Numbered from the stretch's first letter, positions 18,379 through 28,930 are shown. The stretch is DNA of 64,000 nucleotides from Paraburkholderia aromaticivorans (GCF_002278075.1 NZ_CP022989.1:310001-374000); one strand, 5' to 3'. Numbers and translations are program-made. Notes: generated by a model from the letters alone, not told the origin.

Positions 18379-19320
18379 ATGAACCTACACCAGTTCCGCT
18401 TCGTCCGTGAGGCAGTGCGGCAGAATTTCAACCTGACAGAAGCCGCGAAAGCCCTGTTTACAAGCCAGCCAGGCGTTTCGAAGGCGATCATCGAGCTGGA
18501 GGACGAGCTCGGCGTGGAAATTTTCACACGACACGGCAAGCGGGTGCGCTCGCTGACCGAGCCGGGGCGCATCATTCTTCAGTCGGTTGAGAAGATTCTG
18601 CAGGAGGTCGAGAGCCTCAAACGGGTCGGTAAAGATTACGCGGCACAGGATCAGGGCAATCTGGTGATCGCCGCCACCCACACTCAGGCGCGCTACTCGC
18701 TGCCCGCCGCGATCGCCGAATTCAAGAAGCGCTTTCCCAAGGTCCACCTTTCGATTCTGCAAGGCAGCCCGACCCAGGTCGCCGAAATGGTGATCCACGA
18801 CCAGGCCGACCTCTGCATCGCCACCGAGGCGATCTCCAACTATAAGGAGCTGGTCTCGCTGCCGTGCTTCCAGTGGCACCACGTGGCGGTCATGCAGCCG
18901 GATCATCCGCTGCTCGACCGCAAACTTTTGTCGCTGGATGATCTGACCCAGTATCCGCTGATCACCTACGACAACGCGTTCGCCGGCCGCACCAAGATCA
19001 ACGAGGCGTTCCGCCTGCGTGGTCTGCATCCGGACATCGTGCTGGAGGCGATCGACGCCGACGTGATCAAGACCTATGTGGAACTGGGTCTGGGCGTCGG
19101 CATCATGGCGGATATCGCGTTCAACGCCGAGCGCGACCGTCATTTGCGCGCCATGCCGGTCGGCCACCTGTTCGGCAGCAACGTGACGCGGGTCGCGCTG
19201 AAACAGGGCGCTTATTTGCGCAGCTATGTGTATACGCTCGTCGAACTGCTGTCGCCGAGCATGAACCGCAAGCTGATCGAGCAGGCGCTCAAGGGCGAAC
19301 ACGAAACCTACGAACTTTGA
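18379..19320 (+). CDS. cysB: CysB-type LysR regulator of sulfur assimilation
   Basis: A 313-aa LysR activator of the CysB/Cbl group. Its DNA-binding domain begins MNLHQFRFVREAVRQNFNLT with recognition helix TSQPGVSKAIIELEDELG, the CysB hallmark. In enteric bacteria CysB responds to N-acetylserine and activates cys genes under sulfur limitation. Its divergent position to cysI supports the same role. A strong GGAGG site precedes the ATG. Confidence 0.94.
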   Translation: MNLHQFRFVREAVRQNFNLTEAAKALFTSQPGVSKAIIELEDELGVEIFTRHGKRVRSLTEPGRIILQSVEKILQEVESLKRVGKDYAAQDQGNLVIAATHTQARYSLPAAIAEFKKRFPKVHLSILQGSPTQVAEMVIHDQADLCIATEAISNYKELVSLPCFQWHHVAVMQPDHPLLDRKLLSLDDLTQYPLITYDNAFAGRTKINEAFRLRGLHPDIVLEAIDADVIKTYVELGLGVGIMADIAFNAERDRHLRAMPVGHLFGSNVTRVALKQGAYLRSYVYTLVELLSPSMNRKLIEQALKGEHETYEL

Positions 19321-19354
19321 TATCACCACCGCTTCTTGCCACGGAGACCTTTTG

Positions 19355-20524
19355 ATGACGTCGTATAAGAAAAAATTCAGCGGCCTCACCGCCGCTTTAG
19401 GTTTTGGCGCGCTCCTGCTCGCCACCGCTGCACACGCCGACATCAAGGTCGGCATTGACCTGTCGAGCACCGGCCCCGCGGCTGTGATCGGCATCACCAG
19501 CAAGAACGCGATGCTGATGTGGCCCGCCACCATCGCCGGCCAGAAAGCCGACTACATTTTCCTCGACGACGCCTCCGACCCGGGCGCCGCCGTGCGCAAC
19601 ATCCGCAAGCTGATCAACGAAGACCACGTGGACGTGATCGTCGGCCCGAACATCACGCCGGCCGCGATGGCCGCGCTCGACCCGGTCGCCGAGAGCCAGA
19701 CGCCGATGATCACGCTGATCGGTTCGGCGAGCGTGGTCGAGCCGCAGGAAGGCAAGAAGGTGTGGGCCTACAAGATGGCGCAGACCGACAGCGCGATGGC
19801 CGACGTGATGACGCGCTACATGTCGAACCACAACGTGAAGACAGTGGGTTTCATCGGTTTCGCGGACGGCTACGGCGAAAGCTGGCTCAACGAGTTCAGC
19901 AAGTTCGCGGCGCTGCGCCATATCCAGCTGGTCGCCACCGAGCGCTATAACCGTACCGACGCGAGCGTGACCGGCCAGATTCTGAAGCTGATGGCCGCCA
20001 AGCCGGACGCGATCCTGATCGCGGGCGCCGGCACGCCGACGGTGCTGCCGCAACGCACACTGATCGAGCGCGGCTTCAAAGGCCCGATCTATCAGACGCA
20101 TGGCATCGCCACGCCCGAGTTCATCAAGCTGGGCGGCAAGGACGTGGAAGGCACGCTGTTCCCGACCCAGCCGGTCGTGGTGGCGCGTACGCTGCCGGCC
20201 GATCATCCGGCGAAGAAAGCGGCGCTCGCCTTCACGAACGAATACGAAGCGAAGTACGGCCCGGGCAGCGTGACGCAGTTCGCTGGCGACGCGGCCGGCG
20301 TGTATCCGCGCTTGCAGGATGCAGTGGCCCGCGCGCTGAAGACGGCGCAGCCGGGCACGCCGGCGTTCCGCACGGCGCTGCGTGACGAGTTGGAACATGC
20401 GCATGAACTGGTCGTGCCGAACGGCGTGGTCAACACGAGCGCGAAGGATCACGTGGGGTTGGATCAGCGCGCGAGCGTGATGGGCGTGATCAGGAACGGC
20501 AAGTTTGTTTATTTGAGCCAGTAA
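19355..20524 (+). CDS. Orphan branched-chain amino acid-type ABC substrate-binding protein
   Basis: A 389-aa periplasmic type I binding protein (LivK/Peripla_BP_6 family). A Sec signal peptide ends near AAHADIKVG, followed by the fold start IKVGIDLSSTGPAAVIG and a conserved IVGPNITPAAMAA. The ATG at 19,355 has GGAGA upstream. No permease or ATPase genes adjoin, so it must share a transporter encoded elsewhere. It follows cysB by 34 bp, which makes cotranscription and a sulfur-containing or amino-acid ligand possible, but the ligand is unknown. Hairpins follow the stop codon. Confidence 0.88.
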   Translation: MTSYKKKFSGLTAALGFGALLLATAAHADIKVGIDLSSTGPAAVIGITSKNAMLMWPATIAGQKADYIFLDDASDPGAAVRNIRKLINEDHVDVIVGPNITPAAMAALDPVAESQTPMITLIGSASVVEPQEGKKVWAYKMAQTDSAMADVMTRYMSNHNVKTVGFIGFADGYGESWLNEFSKFAALRHIQLVATERYNRTDASVTGQILKLMAAKPDAILIAGAGTPTVLPQRTLIERGFKGPIYQTHGIATPEFIKLGGKDVEGTLFPTQPVVVARTLPADHPAKKAALAFTNEYEAKYGPGSVTQFAGDAAGVYPRLQDAVARALKTAQPGTPAFRTALRDELEHAHELVVPNGVVNTSAKDHVGLDQRASVMGVIRNGKFVYLSQ

Positions 20525-20541
20525 GCCATGTAGGGGAACCA

Positions 20542-20592
20542 CCGCCCTGAAAGCCGGGCGGCAGGTGCCGGCGGCGTGATCGCGTCGCCGGC
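20542..20592 (+). terminator. Two consecutive hairpins after the orphan binding protein
   Basis: CCGCCC/GGGCGG (20,542-20,561) and GCCGGCG/CGCCGGC (20,567-20,592) follow the stop codon by about 20 nt. There is no T-run, so termination would be rho-aided, or the structures protect the transcript end. Confidence 0.45.
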
Positions 20593-20759
20593 TCCGCTAC
20601 ACGGGGCGGCGCCATATGCCGTGCGGAAAGTCAGCGGGACCGGCTGCGGAGCAACTTGCGGCTGCGGCCGCAATCAAGCCGCAAGACTGAGACGCCGGCG
20701 CGTTCAGCCTGCGAAATTGCTAAAGTAGCAGTCTTTCCCCCGATCAGCAGTCCCACACC

Positions 20760-21020
20760 ATGCGCACCACCCGAGCCATCCACGCCGTCGAGCGGCTGAA
20801 AACGCGCAGCGGCAATCCGCAGTTCGCCGCGATCAGCCTGTCCGGCGGCCTGTTCTATCTGGTCGACAAATCGAGCGGCACGGACAAGAAAGTCTCCGAT
20901 CCGCTGACGCTCGACGACTTCGTCAAATTCGTCGACGCTTTCGGCCCGCCGAAGCCGCGTAAGGCCAGCAAGCTGGATATCGCGTTCGAAGAGCAGATCA
21001 AGAAGAGCAAAGGCGGTTGA
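20760..21020 (+). CDS. Small conserved-type protein of unknown function
   Basis: An 86-aa cytoplasmic protein that I cannot assign. It starts at an ATG after an AT-richer patch, and codon usage matches real genes here. The fold looks alpha/beta: a basic N-terminus (RTTRAIHAVERLKTRSG), a beta-rich centre (FAAISLSGGLFYLVDKSSG) and a charged helical tail rich in Lys. No signal peptide or membrane segment is present. It is convergent with the dehydrogenase gene and separated from it by 39 bp. Confidence 0.65.
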   Translation: MRTTRAIHAVERLKTRSGNPQFAAISLSGGLFYLVDKSSGTDKKVSDPLTLDDFVKFVDAFGPPKPRKASKLDIAFEEQIKKSKGG

Positions 21021-21059
21021 GCGGGGCGACTGCTCCGCGCCCATAGCCGTATCAACGCC

Positions 21060-22211
21060 TCACGCGTTGCCAAGCTCGCGCCACTGCCCATCCGCCGCGC
21101 TACTCGCGAGCATCGCCTCGATAAAGCGCAAACCCGACACTCCGTCTTCCACCGTCGTGAGCAAGAGACTTTCGGCGGGCAACGCGCGGCCCGCGTCCAG
21201 CGCTTCGATCTGCAACGCCGCGTCTTTGTACAACTGCGCGAACGCTTCCAGATAACCTTCGGGATGCCCTGGCGGCACACGCGTCGCATGCGCCGCGATC
21301 GCGCTCTTCACGCGCCCTCGCGTCAAACGCTCAGCCGCGCCGCCCAACGGCGTGAACCACAATTCGTTGGGATTCTCCTGATCGAAACTCAAACCGGCTT
21401 TCGTCCCATACACGCGCAAACGCAATGCATTCTCCGCGCCGCTCGCCACCTGGCTCGCCCATAGCATGCCGCGCGCGCCGTTCGGATAACGCAGCATGGC
21501 CTGCACGTGATCGTCGATGCGGCGTCCCGGCACGAACGTATGCACTTCCGCGGACAGCGCGCGCGGCGTCATACCCGTGACGAACGCGACAAGGTGATAG
21601 GCATGCGTGCCGATATCGCCGAGGCATCCCGCCGGTCCCGCTAACGCCGGGTCCGTGCGCCAACCGGCCTGCTTGTTCGTGCCGCTCGTTTCGATCGGTT
21701 CGGCCAGCCAGTCCTGCGCGTATTCGACCTGCACCACGCGTATCTCGCCGAGCTCGCCGCGTTCGATCAGCTCGCGGGCATGACGCACCAACGGATAGCC
21801 CGAATACGTATGCGTCAGCGCAAACAAGCGGTTCTTCTCGCGAGCGAGTTTCGCCAGCGCTTCGCCTTCGGCCAGCGAAATCGCCAACGGCTTGTCGCAC
21901 ACGATATGGATGCCGGCTTCGAGAAACGCTGTCGCCACCGGCGCGTGAAGATGATTCGGCGTGACGATCGCCACCGCGTCGATGCCATCATCGCGCGCGG
22001 CCTCCGCGCGCGCCATCTCGCGCCAGTCCGCATAGCTGCGCGCGATGCCGGCCTCGGCGGCGCTCGCCTGGGCGCGCTGCGGATCGGACGACAGCGCGCC
22101 CGCCACCAGTTCGAACCGATCGTCGAGCCGCGCCGCGATCCGATGCACCGCGCCGATAAACGCGCCCTGCCCGCCGCCGACCATCCCCAGCCTGAGCCTT
22201 CGTTGTGCCAT
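21060..22211 (-). CDS. Gfo/Idh/MocA family NAD(P)-dependent oxidoreductase
   Basis: A 383-aa sugar or polyol dehydrogenase of the GFO/IDH/MocA family. The N-terminal Rossmann motif is [12 protein letters not shown] (9-20). The conserved substrate-lysine region reads CDKPLA with Lys107 (Asp instead of the usual Glu of EKP). A C-terminal alpha/beta domain follows. It is last in the LacI-headed sugar operon, 33 bp after the isomerase gene, so it most likely oxidises the imported sugar or its derivative. The substrate is unknown; inositol-like compounds are one option. Confidence 0.9.
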   Translation of the reverse strand: MAQRRLRLGMVGGGQGAFIGAVHRIAARLDDRFELVAGALSSDPQRAQASAAEAGIARSYADWREMARAEAARDDGIDAVAIVTPNHLHAPVATAFLEAGIHIVCDKPLAISLAEGEALAKLAREKNRLFALTHTYSGYPLVRHARELIERGELGEIRVVQVEYAQDWLAEPIETSGTNKQAGWRTDPALAGPAGCLGDIGTHAYHLVAFVTGMTPRALSAEVHTFVPGRRIDDHVQAMLRYPNGARGMLWASQVASGAENALRLRVYGTKAGLSFDQENPNELWFTPLGGAAERLTRGRVKSAIAAHATRVPPGHPEGYLEAFAQLYKDAALQIEALDAGRALPAESLLLTTVEDGVSGLRFIEAMLASSAADGQWRELGNA

Positions 22212-22244
22212 CGTCCTCGCTCCTTTTGCGTTGGCTCGCCGCCG

Positions 22245-23294
22245 TCAGATGCCAAGCACGCGTTTTAACTGCGCGGCGTCCACACCGCTTCCCGCGAAAT
22301 CGTCGAACGCATGCTCGGCCACGCGGATGATGTGGCGGCGAATGAACTCCGCGCCTTCGCGCGCGCCGTCGTGCGGATGCTTCAGCGCGCACTCCCATTC
22401 GAGCACGGCCCAGCCGGGGAAATCGTATTGCGCCATCTTCGAGAAGATCGCGCCGAAATCGATCTGCCCGTCGCCGAGCGAGCGGAACCGGCCCGCACGT
22501 TCGACCCAACCGCTATAGCCGCCGTACACGCCTTGCCTGCCATTTGGACGAAACTCCGCATCCTTCACATGGAACGCCTTGATGCGCTCGTGATAGATGT
22601 CGATGAACGCGAGGTAGTCGAGTTGCTGCAACACGAAATGACTCGGGTCGTAGAGGATGTTGGCGCGCGCGTGCTGCTTGAGCGCATCGAGAAAACGCTC
22701 GAAGGTCACGCCGTCGTGCAGGTCTTCACCCGGATGCAACTCGTAACACACGTCGACACCCGCTGCGTCGAACGCGTCGAGAATCGGCGTCCAGCGGCGC
22801 GCGAGTTCGTCGAATGCGGCTTCCACCAGACCTGCCGGACGCTGCGGCCACGGGTACAGATACGGCCACGCCAGCGCCCCGGAAAACGACACGTGCGTAT
22901 TCAATCCCAGCCGCTGCGACGCCTTCGCCGCGAGCTTCATCTGGTCGATCGCCCACTGCGTGCGCGCGGTCGGATCGCCTCGCACCTGCGGCGCGGCAAA
23001 GCCGTCGAACAATGCGTCATAGGCCGGGTGCACGGCGACGAGCTGTCCTTGCAGATGCGTGGACAGTTCGGTGATCGTCACGCCCAGGTTCTCCACCGTC
23101 TCGCGCAATTGGTCGCAATACGCCTGGCTCGCCGCGGCCTGTTCGAGATCGATCAGGCGGCTGTCGCACGGCACCTGAATCCCCTTGAAGCCGAGGCTCG
23201 CGGCCCACTCGGCAAGATGCGCGAGGTTGTCGAACGGCACCTCGTCGCCCATGAACTGGGCGAGAAAGATGGCAGGCCCTTTGATGGTTTTCAT
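22245..23294 (-). CDS. Sugar phosphate isomerase/epimerase (xylose isomerase-like TIM barrel)
   Basis: A 349-aa TIM-barrel protein of the AP-endonuclease-2/sugar isomerase family. Metal-ligand regions typical of the fold are visible as YELHPGEDLHD, LYDPSHF, FHVKDAEF and the glutamate in AVLEWECAL. The family interconverts ketoses or epimers, and the neighbouring dehydrogenase suggests the two act in sequence on the same sugar. It follows the binding-protein gene by 89 bp in the operon. Substrate not determinable. Confidence 0.88.
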   Translation of the reverse strand: MKTIKGPAIFLAQFMGDEVPFDNLAHLAEWAASLGFKGIQVPCDSRLIDLEQAAASQAYCDQLRETVENLGVTITELSTHLQGQLVAVHPAYDALFDGFAAPQVRGDPTARTQWAIDQMKLAAKASQRLGLNTHVSFSGALAWPYLYPWPQRPAGLVEAAFDELARRWTPILDAFDAAGVDVCYELHPGEDLHDGVTFERFLDALKQHARANILYDPSHFVLQQLDYLAFIDIYHERIKAFHVKDAEFRPNGRQGVYGGYSGWVERAGRFRSLGDGQIDFGAIFSKMAQYDFPGWAVLEWECALKHPHDGAREGAEFIRRHIIRVAEHAFDDFAGSGVDAAQLKRVLGI

Positions 23295-23383
23295 CGTACG
23301 GCTCCTCGAACGGGGGCGCGCTCGCCGTGCCGCTGCGGCACGAGGCCCGGCTCGGGCCCGCCGGCGCGCCCCGAATGCTCAGC

Positions 23384-24346
23384 TCAGAACGGCGAGTCCG
23401 GGAAATAGAACTGCTGCGCGTTTTCCTTCGTGATCAGCACCGACGGAATGATCGTGGTGGGCGGCAGCTTCTCGCCCTTCAGGCGCGCCTCGGCCGTGAG
23501 CTTGATGGCGTCGTAGATGAACTTCGGCGAGTACGACACGTCCGCCTTGATCATCGGCGCGCCGTCCATCACGTTCTTCACCATGCCTTTCGATCCCGCG
23601 CCGCCGAACACGATCTTGATGTCGGTGCGCTTGGCCTGCTCGATCGCCTTGATCACGCCCACCGCCATGTCGTCGTCGGCGGCCCAGACGGCGTCGATGT
23701 GCTTGAAGCGAGTCAGATAATCCTGCATGACCTTGAACGCGTCGTCGCGATTCCAGTTCGCGTACTTCGCGTCGAGAATCTTCATATCCGGATAGTTCTT
23801 GATCACGGTTGTGAACGCAGTCCAGCGTTCGTTATCGAGCGTGGTCGGAATGCCGCGCAGCGCGACGATGTTGCCTTTGCCGCCCAGCTCCTTCGCCAGA
23901 AACTCGGCGGGGATCTTGCCGAACGCGGTGTTGTCGCCCGCCACGTACGCATCTTGCGCGCTGGTGTCGGTCAGGCCGCGATCCACCACCGTCACGTATA
24001 CGCCCTTCTTCTTCACCTGCGCGACCGGCTGCGTGAGCGAAGCCGATTCGAACGGAAAGATCACGAGCGCGTTGATCTTGTTGACCGTCACCAGATCCTG
24101 CAGCTGGTTCGCCTGTTCGGGCGCGCCGGCCGCGGTCTTCACGATCACTTTCAGATCGGGATGGGCTTTCTCCAGATCGGCCTTGGCTTTGTTCGCCCAC
24201 CAGACGATGCCGCCCGTAAAGCCGTGGTCGGCTGTTGGAATCGCGACACCCAGCGTGACCTTTTCGTCGGCGCGCGCGATGTTCGCCGTGCCCAGTATCC
24301 CCAACGCCAGCATGCCGGCGCCGACCGCTCGAATGACCTGCTTCAT
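23384..24346 (-). CDS. Sugar ABC transporter substrate-binding protein (RbsB type)
   Basis: A 320-aa periplasmic type I binding protein of the ribose/galactose group. The signal peptide is about residues 1-26 ending ARA, and the fold start is [17 protein letters not shown]. The internal [14 protein letters not shown] region is typical of pentose/hexose binders. I start it at the ATG at 24,346, which has a strong AAGGAG; the frame is open far upstream inside the permease gene. It is the third transporter gene of the operon. Confidence 0.93.
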   Translation of the reverse strand: MKQVIRAVGAGMLALGILGTANIARADEKVTLGVAIPTADHGFTGGIVWWANKAKADLEKAHPDLKVIVKTAAGAPEQANQLQDLVTVNKINALVIFPFESASLTQPVAQVKKKGVYVTVVDRGLTDTSAQDAYVAGDNTAFGKIPAEFLAKELGGKGNIVALRGIPTTLDNERWTAFTTVIKNYPDMKILDAKYANWNRDDAFKVMQDYLTRFKHIDAVWAADDDMAVGVIKAIEQAKRTDIKIVFGGAGSKGMVKNVMDGAPMIKADVSYSPKFIYDAIKLTAEARLKGEKLPPTTIIPSVLITKENAQQFYFPDSPF

Positions 24347-24432
24347 GGTTGTGTCTCCTTGTGTGAGGCGTTCGTGCGCCCCGATTTTCCACTCGCCGTG
24401 ATTGCAAATTTGCGGCGCGAATTGCAGCGCCC

Positions 24433-25446
24433 CTACCGCCGTCCACGTTGTACGAACGCGACGAAGATAATCACCACGCCCTGCACCGCCGCGTTCAGAT
24501 ACACGCTGATGATGCTGGTCAGATTCAGAATGTTCGCGATCACCGACAGCAGGATCGCGCCGATCACCGTGCCGATCACGCGTCCTTCGCCGCCCTTGAG
24601 CGCCGTGCCGCCGACCACCACCGATGCGATCGCCTCGAGCTCCCACAGCAAACCCGTAGTGGGCGTGGCGGAACCGAGGCGCGGCACATACAGCACGGTG
24701 GCGACGCCCACGCACATGCCGAGCAGCACGTAGGTGACGATCTTCACGGTATCAACGCGAATCGCCGCATAGCGCGCGACCTGTTCGTTCGAACCGATTG
24801 CCTGCACATGACGGCCGAACGCCGTGCGGTTGAGAATCAGCGCGCCGCCCGCCGCGACCACCAGAAACACCCAGATCGGCACCGGCACGCCGAACAGGCT
24901 CGCGTAATACACCGGGCCGTACAGGTCGGATAGCGAGTTGTCGAGCGTCAGCGCGCCGCCGTCGGCGAGCCAGGTCAGCACCGCGCGAAAGATGCCCAAC
25001 GTGCCGAGCGTGACGATGAACGGCTCGATCCGTCCTTTGGTGATCAGCAGGCCGTGCGCGCAGCCGAACAGACCGCCGAGCACGAGCGCGAACACGATGC
25101 CGAGCGTGACGATCAGCAAAGGCGCGAACGTATGGCCGCCTATGCCCGCCGCGAGCCCGTTCATCAGCCAGATCATGCTGCCCGCGATCAGCGCCGCCAT
25201 CGAGCCGACCGAGAGATCGATGCCGCCCGAGATGATCACGAAGGTCATGCCGACCGCGATGATGCCGATGAACGACGTGCGCGTGAGCACGTTCATCATG
25301 TTGTCGAGCGTGGCGAAATCGCGGTTGAGAAGTGTGCCGACAATGCACAGCGCGATCAGTCCGACCAGCGGCCCGAGCGCGTACAGACGATGCGCGAAGC
25401 GCAACGCGCGGCCTGATTGGACGGCTTCAGTGGGTGCCGGTAGCAT
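24433..25446 (-). CDS. Sugar ABC transporter permease (RbsC type)
   Basis: A 337-aa inner-membrane permease with about 8-10 hydrophobic helices. Family signatures are [17 protein letters not shown], the [19 protein letters not shown] loop that contacts the ATPase and [15 protein letters not shown] near the C-terminus. It overlaps the end of the ATPase gene by 20 bp, indicating coupled translation. Confidence 0.94.
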   Translation of the reverse strand: MLPAPTEAVQSGRALRFAHRLYALGPLVGLIALCIVGTLLNRDFATLDNMMNVLTRTSFIGIIAVGMTFVIISGGIDLSVGSMAALIAGSMIWLMNGLAAGIGGHTFAPLLIVTLGIVFALVLGGLFGCAHGLLITKGRIEPFIVTLGTLGIFRAVLTWLADGGALTLDNSLSDLYGPVYYASLFGVPVPIWVFLVVAAGGALILNRTAFGRHVQAIGSNEQVARYAAIRVDTVKIVTYVLLGMCVGVATVLYVPRLGSATPTTGLLWELEAIASVVVGGTALKGGEGRVIGTVIGAILLSVIANILNLTSIISVYLNAAVQGVVIIFVAFVQRGRR

Positions 25447-26914
25447 GGGCGATCAACTCCTCTTCGGTCAGATGCTCGAGCGTCAGCGTCGCTTGCAGGC
25501 GTCCCGCGCGCATCACGGCGACGCGGTGGCACAAGCCGATCAGCTCGATCAGTTCGGATGAAATGACGATCACCGCGCGGCCCTGCGCGGCGAGACGATG
25601 GATCAGGAAATAGATGTCGCGTTTCGCGCCGACATCCACGCCGCGCGTCGGCTCGTCGAGTACGATCACGTTCGGCTCGGGCTGCAGAAACTTGGCGAGC
25701 GCGAGCTTCTGCTGATTGCCGCCGGAGAGCATGCGCGCGCGGCTCGACAGATCGCCGGTGCGAATGCCGAATTCGCTCACGGCTTTGGTCAACGCGGCGC
25801 GTCCCGCTTTCATGTCCAGCAGCGGATGCGCGTAGCGTTCGAGCGTCATCAGCGTGACGTTGTCCTGCAGGCTCAGGTTCACATGGAGGCCTTTGCCCTT
25901 GCGATCTTCGCTGAGATAGGTGAGGCCGTGCTGCATCGCGTCGCGCGGGCTTTTCAGATCGGCGGGGCGGCCGGCGATTTCAATGTGGCCCGCCGTGCGT
26001 TTGCGCAAGCCGATGATCGCCTCGAACGCCTCGGTGCGGCCCGCGCCCACCAGTCCCGCGAAACCGAGCACTTCGCCGGCGCGCACGTCGAAGCTCAGGT
26101 CCTCCACCCAGTCCGGCACGACGAGGCCTTGCACCTTCAGCGCAACCGGCGCGTCGGCGGGCACGGTGATTTTCTCGGGGAACATATCGGACAGGTCGCG
26201 CCCGACCATCAGGTTCGCCATCTGCTGCCGCGCGAGCCCCGCGGTTGCGCCGCGGGCGACGAAGCGGCCGTCGCGCATCACGATCACTTCGTCGGTGATG
26301 CGCTCCACTTCGTCGAGCTTGTGTGAAATGTAGATGATGGTCACGCCGTCGGCCTTCAGCTTCGCCATCAGCGTGAAGAGACGCTCGGTTTCGGACGGCG
26401 TGAGGGTCGCCGTCGGTTCGTCCATGATGAGCAGCCGCGCGCGGCGCGACAGCGCCTTGGCGATCTCCACCATCTGCTTTTCCGCGACGATCAATTCGCG
26501 CACCTTCGTGTCCGGCGCTTTCTCCAGACCGACCTGCGCGAGATAACGGGCGGCCTCGCTGTTCATCGCGGCATCGTCGACGAACCAGCCGCGCTTCTTT
26601 TCATGGCCGAGGTACATGTTCTGCGCGATGGTCAGATGCTCGGCGAGATTGAACTCCTGGTGGATCAGGACGATGCCTTGCGCTTCGGCGTCGCGCGAAC
26701 CGGCGAACTGCTGCGGGTGGCCATCGATCATCAAGCCGCCCGACGTGGCGGTTTCATAGCCGGCGAGGATTTTCATCAGCGTCGATTTGCCCGCGCCGTT
26801 CTCGCCGAGCAGACCGTAGATGCGGCCCGGCGTCAGTTCGAAGCTCACGCCGTGCAGCACGCGCACGGGCCCGAAGTCTTTGCGGATATCGTCGAAACGG
26901 ATCGCGAGGCTCAT
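25427..26914 (-). CDS. Sugar ABC transporter ATPase with two ABC domains (RbsA/MglA type)
   Basis: A 495-aa tandem ATPase. The first domain has Walker [10 protein letters not shown] at about 37-45. The second has the degenerate P-loop [14 protein letters not shown] usual in this family and the signature [15 protein letters not shown], followed by [19 protein letters not shown]. It energises import through the neighbouring permease. It begins 3 bp after the regulator gene ends. Confidence 0.95.
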   Translation of the reverse strand: MSLAIRFDDIRKDFGPVRVLHGVSFELTPGRIYGLLGENGAGKSTLMKILAGYETATSGGLMIDGHPQQFAGSRDAEAQGIVLIHQEFNLAEHLTIAQNMYLGHEKKRGWFVDDAAMNSEAARYLAQVGLEKAPDTKVRELIVAEKQMVEIAKALSRRARLLIMDEPTATLTPSETERLFTLMAKLKADGVTIIYISHKLDEVERITDEVIVMRDGRFVARGATAGLARQQMANLMVGRDLSDMFPEKITVPADAPVALKVQGLVVPDWVEDLSFDVRAGEVLGFAGLVGAGRTEAFEAIIGLRKRTAGHIEIAGRPADLKSPRDAMQHGLTYLSEDRKGKGLHVNLSLQDNVTLMTLERYAHPLLDMKAGRAALTKAVSEFGIRTGDLSSRARMLSGGNQQKLALAKFLQPEPNVIVLDEPTRGVDVGAKRDIYFLIHRLAAQGRAVIVISSELIELIGLCHRVAVMRAGRLQATLTLEHLTEEELIAHATGTH

Positions 26915-26917
26915 GAC

Positions 26918-27997
26918 TCAGGCGCTCCCGCGAATCACGAGCCGATGCGGCAACAGCACGCCCGGCACGTTCGCCAACGGATTGGCGAGCCGCTGCAGCA
27001 GCAGGCGCGCGGCGGTTTCGCCCAGTTCGCGCATGGGCTGCGCGATGGTGGTGAGCGGCGGATCGACCTGCGCGGCAAGCGAGATATCGTCGAAGCCGAC
27101 CACCGCGATGTCGTCCGGCACGCGCTTGCCGACGCTGCGCAAGCCGTGAATCACGCCGATCGCCAACGTATCGGAGACCGCGAAGATCGCGCTCGGCGCC
27201 TGCGGCTGACTCATCAGCGTAGCCGCGGCCGAGGCGCCCGCCGCGTAATCGAGGCTGTTCAGGTTCATGCGCCAGCGTTCGTCCGGCGTAATGCCCGCTT
27301 CGGTCAGCGCGTCCAGATAGCCTTGCTGGCGCTGACGCGCGTACAGGTAGTCGACATCGGAATTGATCAGGCCGATGCGGCGGTGGCCGCGCGCGAGCAG
27401 ATGCCTGACTGCGTCGCCGGCGGCCCGGTAGTTGTCGATGCCCACGTACGGCACACCCATTGCGGGGTCGAACTCGCAGCACGCGACCCACGGCAGCGCG
27501 CTGGAGGCCTCGCCGAGCGCCTGCTGGATGGTGGCCGGATCGAGACAGATCGCGCCGTCCGCGCGGCGGCGGCGCAGCAGATCGAAGTAGCTGCGCTCGC
27601 GGCCCGGATCGGCCCCCGTGTCACACAGCAGCATGAAGTAGCCGTGCTGACGCGCCACGCTGTCGATGCCGCGCACGATCTCCGCGTAAAAAGGGTTGCC
27701 CACGTCCGGGACCATGGTCAGCAGCAGGCGGCTCTCCGCCGTGCGCAGGTTGCGCGCGAGTTCGTTGACGCGATAGCCGCTGGCGTCGATGGCGGCCAGC
27801 ACCTTGTCGCGCGTGGCGGGCCGCACGTTCTCATGGCCGTTCAGCACGCGCGACACGGTGGCCACCGAGACGCCCGCCTGCTCGGCCACACCGGCAATCG
27901 AGATGCCTTCGGCGGGGCCGCGCGACGGCTGGGCGCCGGGCCGCGGATGCGCCTCGGACGCCGCAGCCGGAGCCTTCGTGGACGACGATCTGGACAA
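26918..27997 (-). CDS. LacI-family repressor heading the sugar operon
   Basis: A 359-aa LacI/GalR regulator. The helix-turn-helix ISIAGVAEQAGVSVATVSRV and hinge start at about residue 32, followed by a periplasmic-binding-like effector domain. The frame begins at TTG at 27,997 with GAGG upstream; no better start lies before the DNA-binding domain. The Ser/Ala/Pro-rich N-terminal extension of about 30 residues is longer than in classic LacI. An 18-bp palindrome 16 bp upstream is the probable operator, so the repressor likely controls itself and all downstream genes, released by the imported sugar. Confidence 0.92.
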   Translation of the reverse strand: MSRSSSTKAPAAASEAHPRPGAQPSRGPAEGISIAGVAEQAGVSVATVSRVLNGHENVRPATRDKVLAAIDASGYRVNELARNLRTAESRLLLTMVPDVGNPFYAEIVRGIDSVARQHGYFMLLCDTGADPGRERSYFDLLRRRRADGAICLDPATIQQALGEASSALPWVACCEFDPAMGVPYVGIDNYRAAGDAVRHLLARGHRRIGLINSDVDYLYARQRQQGYLDALTEAGITPDERWRMNLNSLDYAAGASAAATLMSQPQAPSAIFAVSDTLAIGVIHGLRSVGKRVPDDIAVVGFDDISLAAQVDPPLTTIAQPMRELGETAARLLLQRLANPLANVPGVLLPHRLVIRGSA

Positions 27998-28013
27998 GTG
28001 AACCCGCCTCGAG

Positions 28014-28031
28014 AATGTAATCGATTACATT
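28014..28031. promoter_or_regulatory. LacI-family operator, perfect 18-bp palindrome
   Basis: AATGTAATCGATTACATT reads the same on both strands, centred on a CG step as expected for LacI/GalR operators. It lies just upstream of the regulator start, where a bound repressor would block transcription of the whole six-gene operon. Confidence 0.88.
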
Positions 28032-28276
28032 TTTGAACGATCGACGCGCGAAGTGCAAGGACGGATCACTAGGGATTAATACGGGGGCGCCGGGGCACCG
28101 CCACGCCGCCCCCCGGTTCGGCGGCGGCCCGCGCCCTGCCCGCCAGAGCGCGGATCGGTGCCGTCATTTGGTACAATCCCGCAGTTACCCTGACGTGCCT
28201 TGCGTGCCGAGTTGTCTTGCGAGGCCCCGGTCAGTGGCCTATCGCAAACTCGCCAAACCACCTAGCCGAATCCACC

Positions 28277-28930
28277 ATGAACATCGAGCAAGCGCGTTTC
28301 AACATGATCGAACAGCAGATCCGCCCCTGGGAAGTGCTCGACCAGGACGTGCTGAATCTGCTGTCGATCGTCAAGCGTGAAAACTTCGTCCCCGCCGTTT
28401 ATCGCGACCTCGCCTTCGTCGACTTCGAAGTGCCGCTGCCGGCCGGCCAGCACATGCTGGCGCCGCGCGTCGAAGCGCGCGTGCTGCAGGAACTGGCGGT
28501 GAAGAAACACGAAAGCGTGCTCGAAATCGGCGCGGGCTCGGGTTACATGGCCGCGTTGCTCGCGCACCGCGCGCAGCACGTGCTGACGGTCGACATCGAA
28601 CCGGAACTGGCCGAACTGGCAAAGACGAACCTGATCGCCAACGGCGTGCTGAATGCCGAAGTCGCCACCGGCGACGCTTCCCGCGGCTGGCCCGTCGCCG
28701 CGCCGTACGACGTGATCTGCGTGTCGGGCGGCCTGCCGGTGCTGCCGCAGGAAGTGCTCGACCATCTGAAGATCGGCGGCCGTCTGGCGGCGTTCGTCGG
28801 CACCGCACCGGTCATGAAGGCACAGATCATCACGCGTATCGACGAAAAGCAATACCGCATTGCCGACGTGTTCGAAACGTATGTCGAGCCGCTCATCAAC
28901 GCCGTGCAGCCCTCGCGCTTCAAGTTCTGA
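28277..28930 (+). CDS. pcm: Protein-L-isoaspartate O-methyltransferase-like protein
   Basis: A 217-aa SAM-dependent methyltransferase of the PCMT family, which repairs isoaspartyl residues. The SAM motif EIGAGSGY is at 83-90. The N-terminal part (QQIRPWEVLDQDVLNLLSIV, then ENFVPAVYRDLAFVD) follows PCMT, but the usual G-x-x-I-S-Q-P segment is replaced by GQHMLAPRV, so this is a divergent branch whose substrate may differ. I start it at ATG 28,277; the frame is open 60 bp further. A TACAAT -10-like box lies at 28,172-28,177. The rhodanese gene follows by 60 bp. Confidence 0.85.
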   Translation: MNIEQARFNMIEQQIRPWEVLDQDVLNLLSIVKRENFVPAVYRDLAFVDFEVPLPAGQHMLAPRVEARVLQELAVKKHESVLEIGAGSGYMAALLAHRAQHVLTVDIEPELAELAKTNLIANGVLNAEVATGDASRGWPVAAPYDVICVSGGLPVLPQEVLDHLKIGGRLAAFVGTAPVMKAQIITRIDEKQYRIADVFETYVEPLINAVQPSRFKF

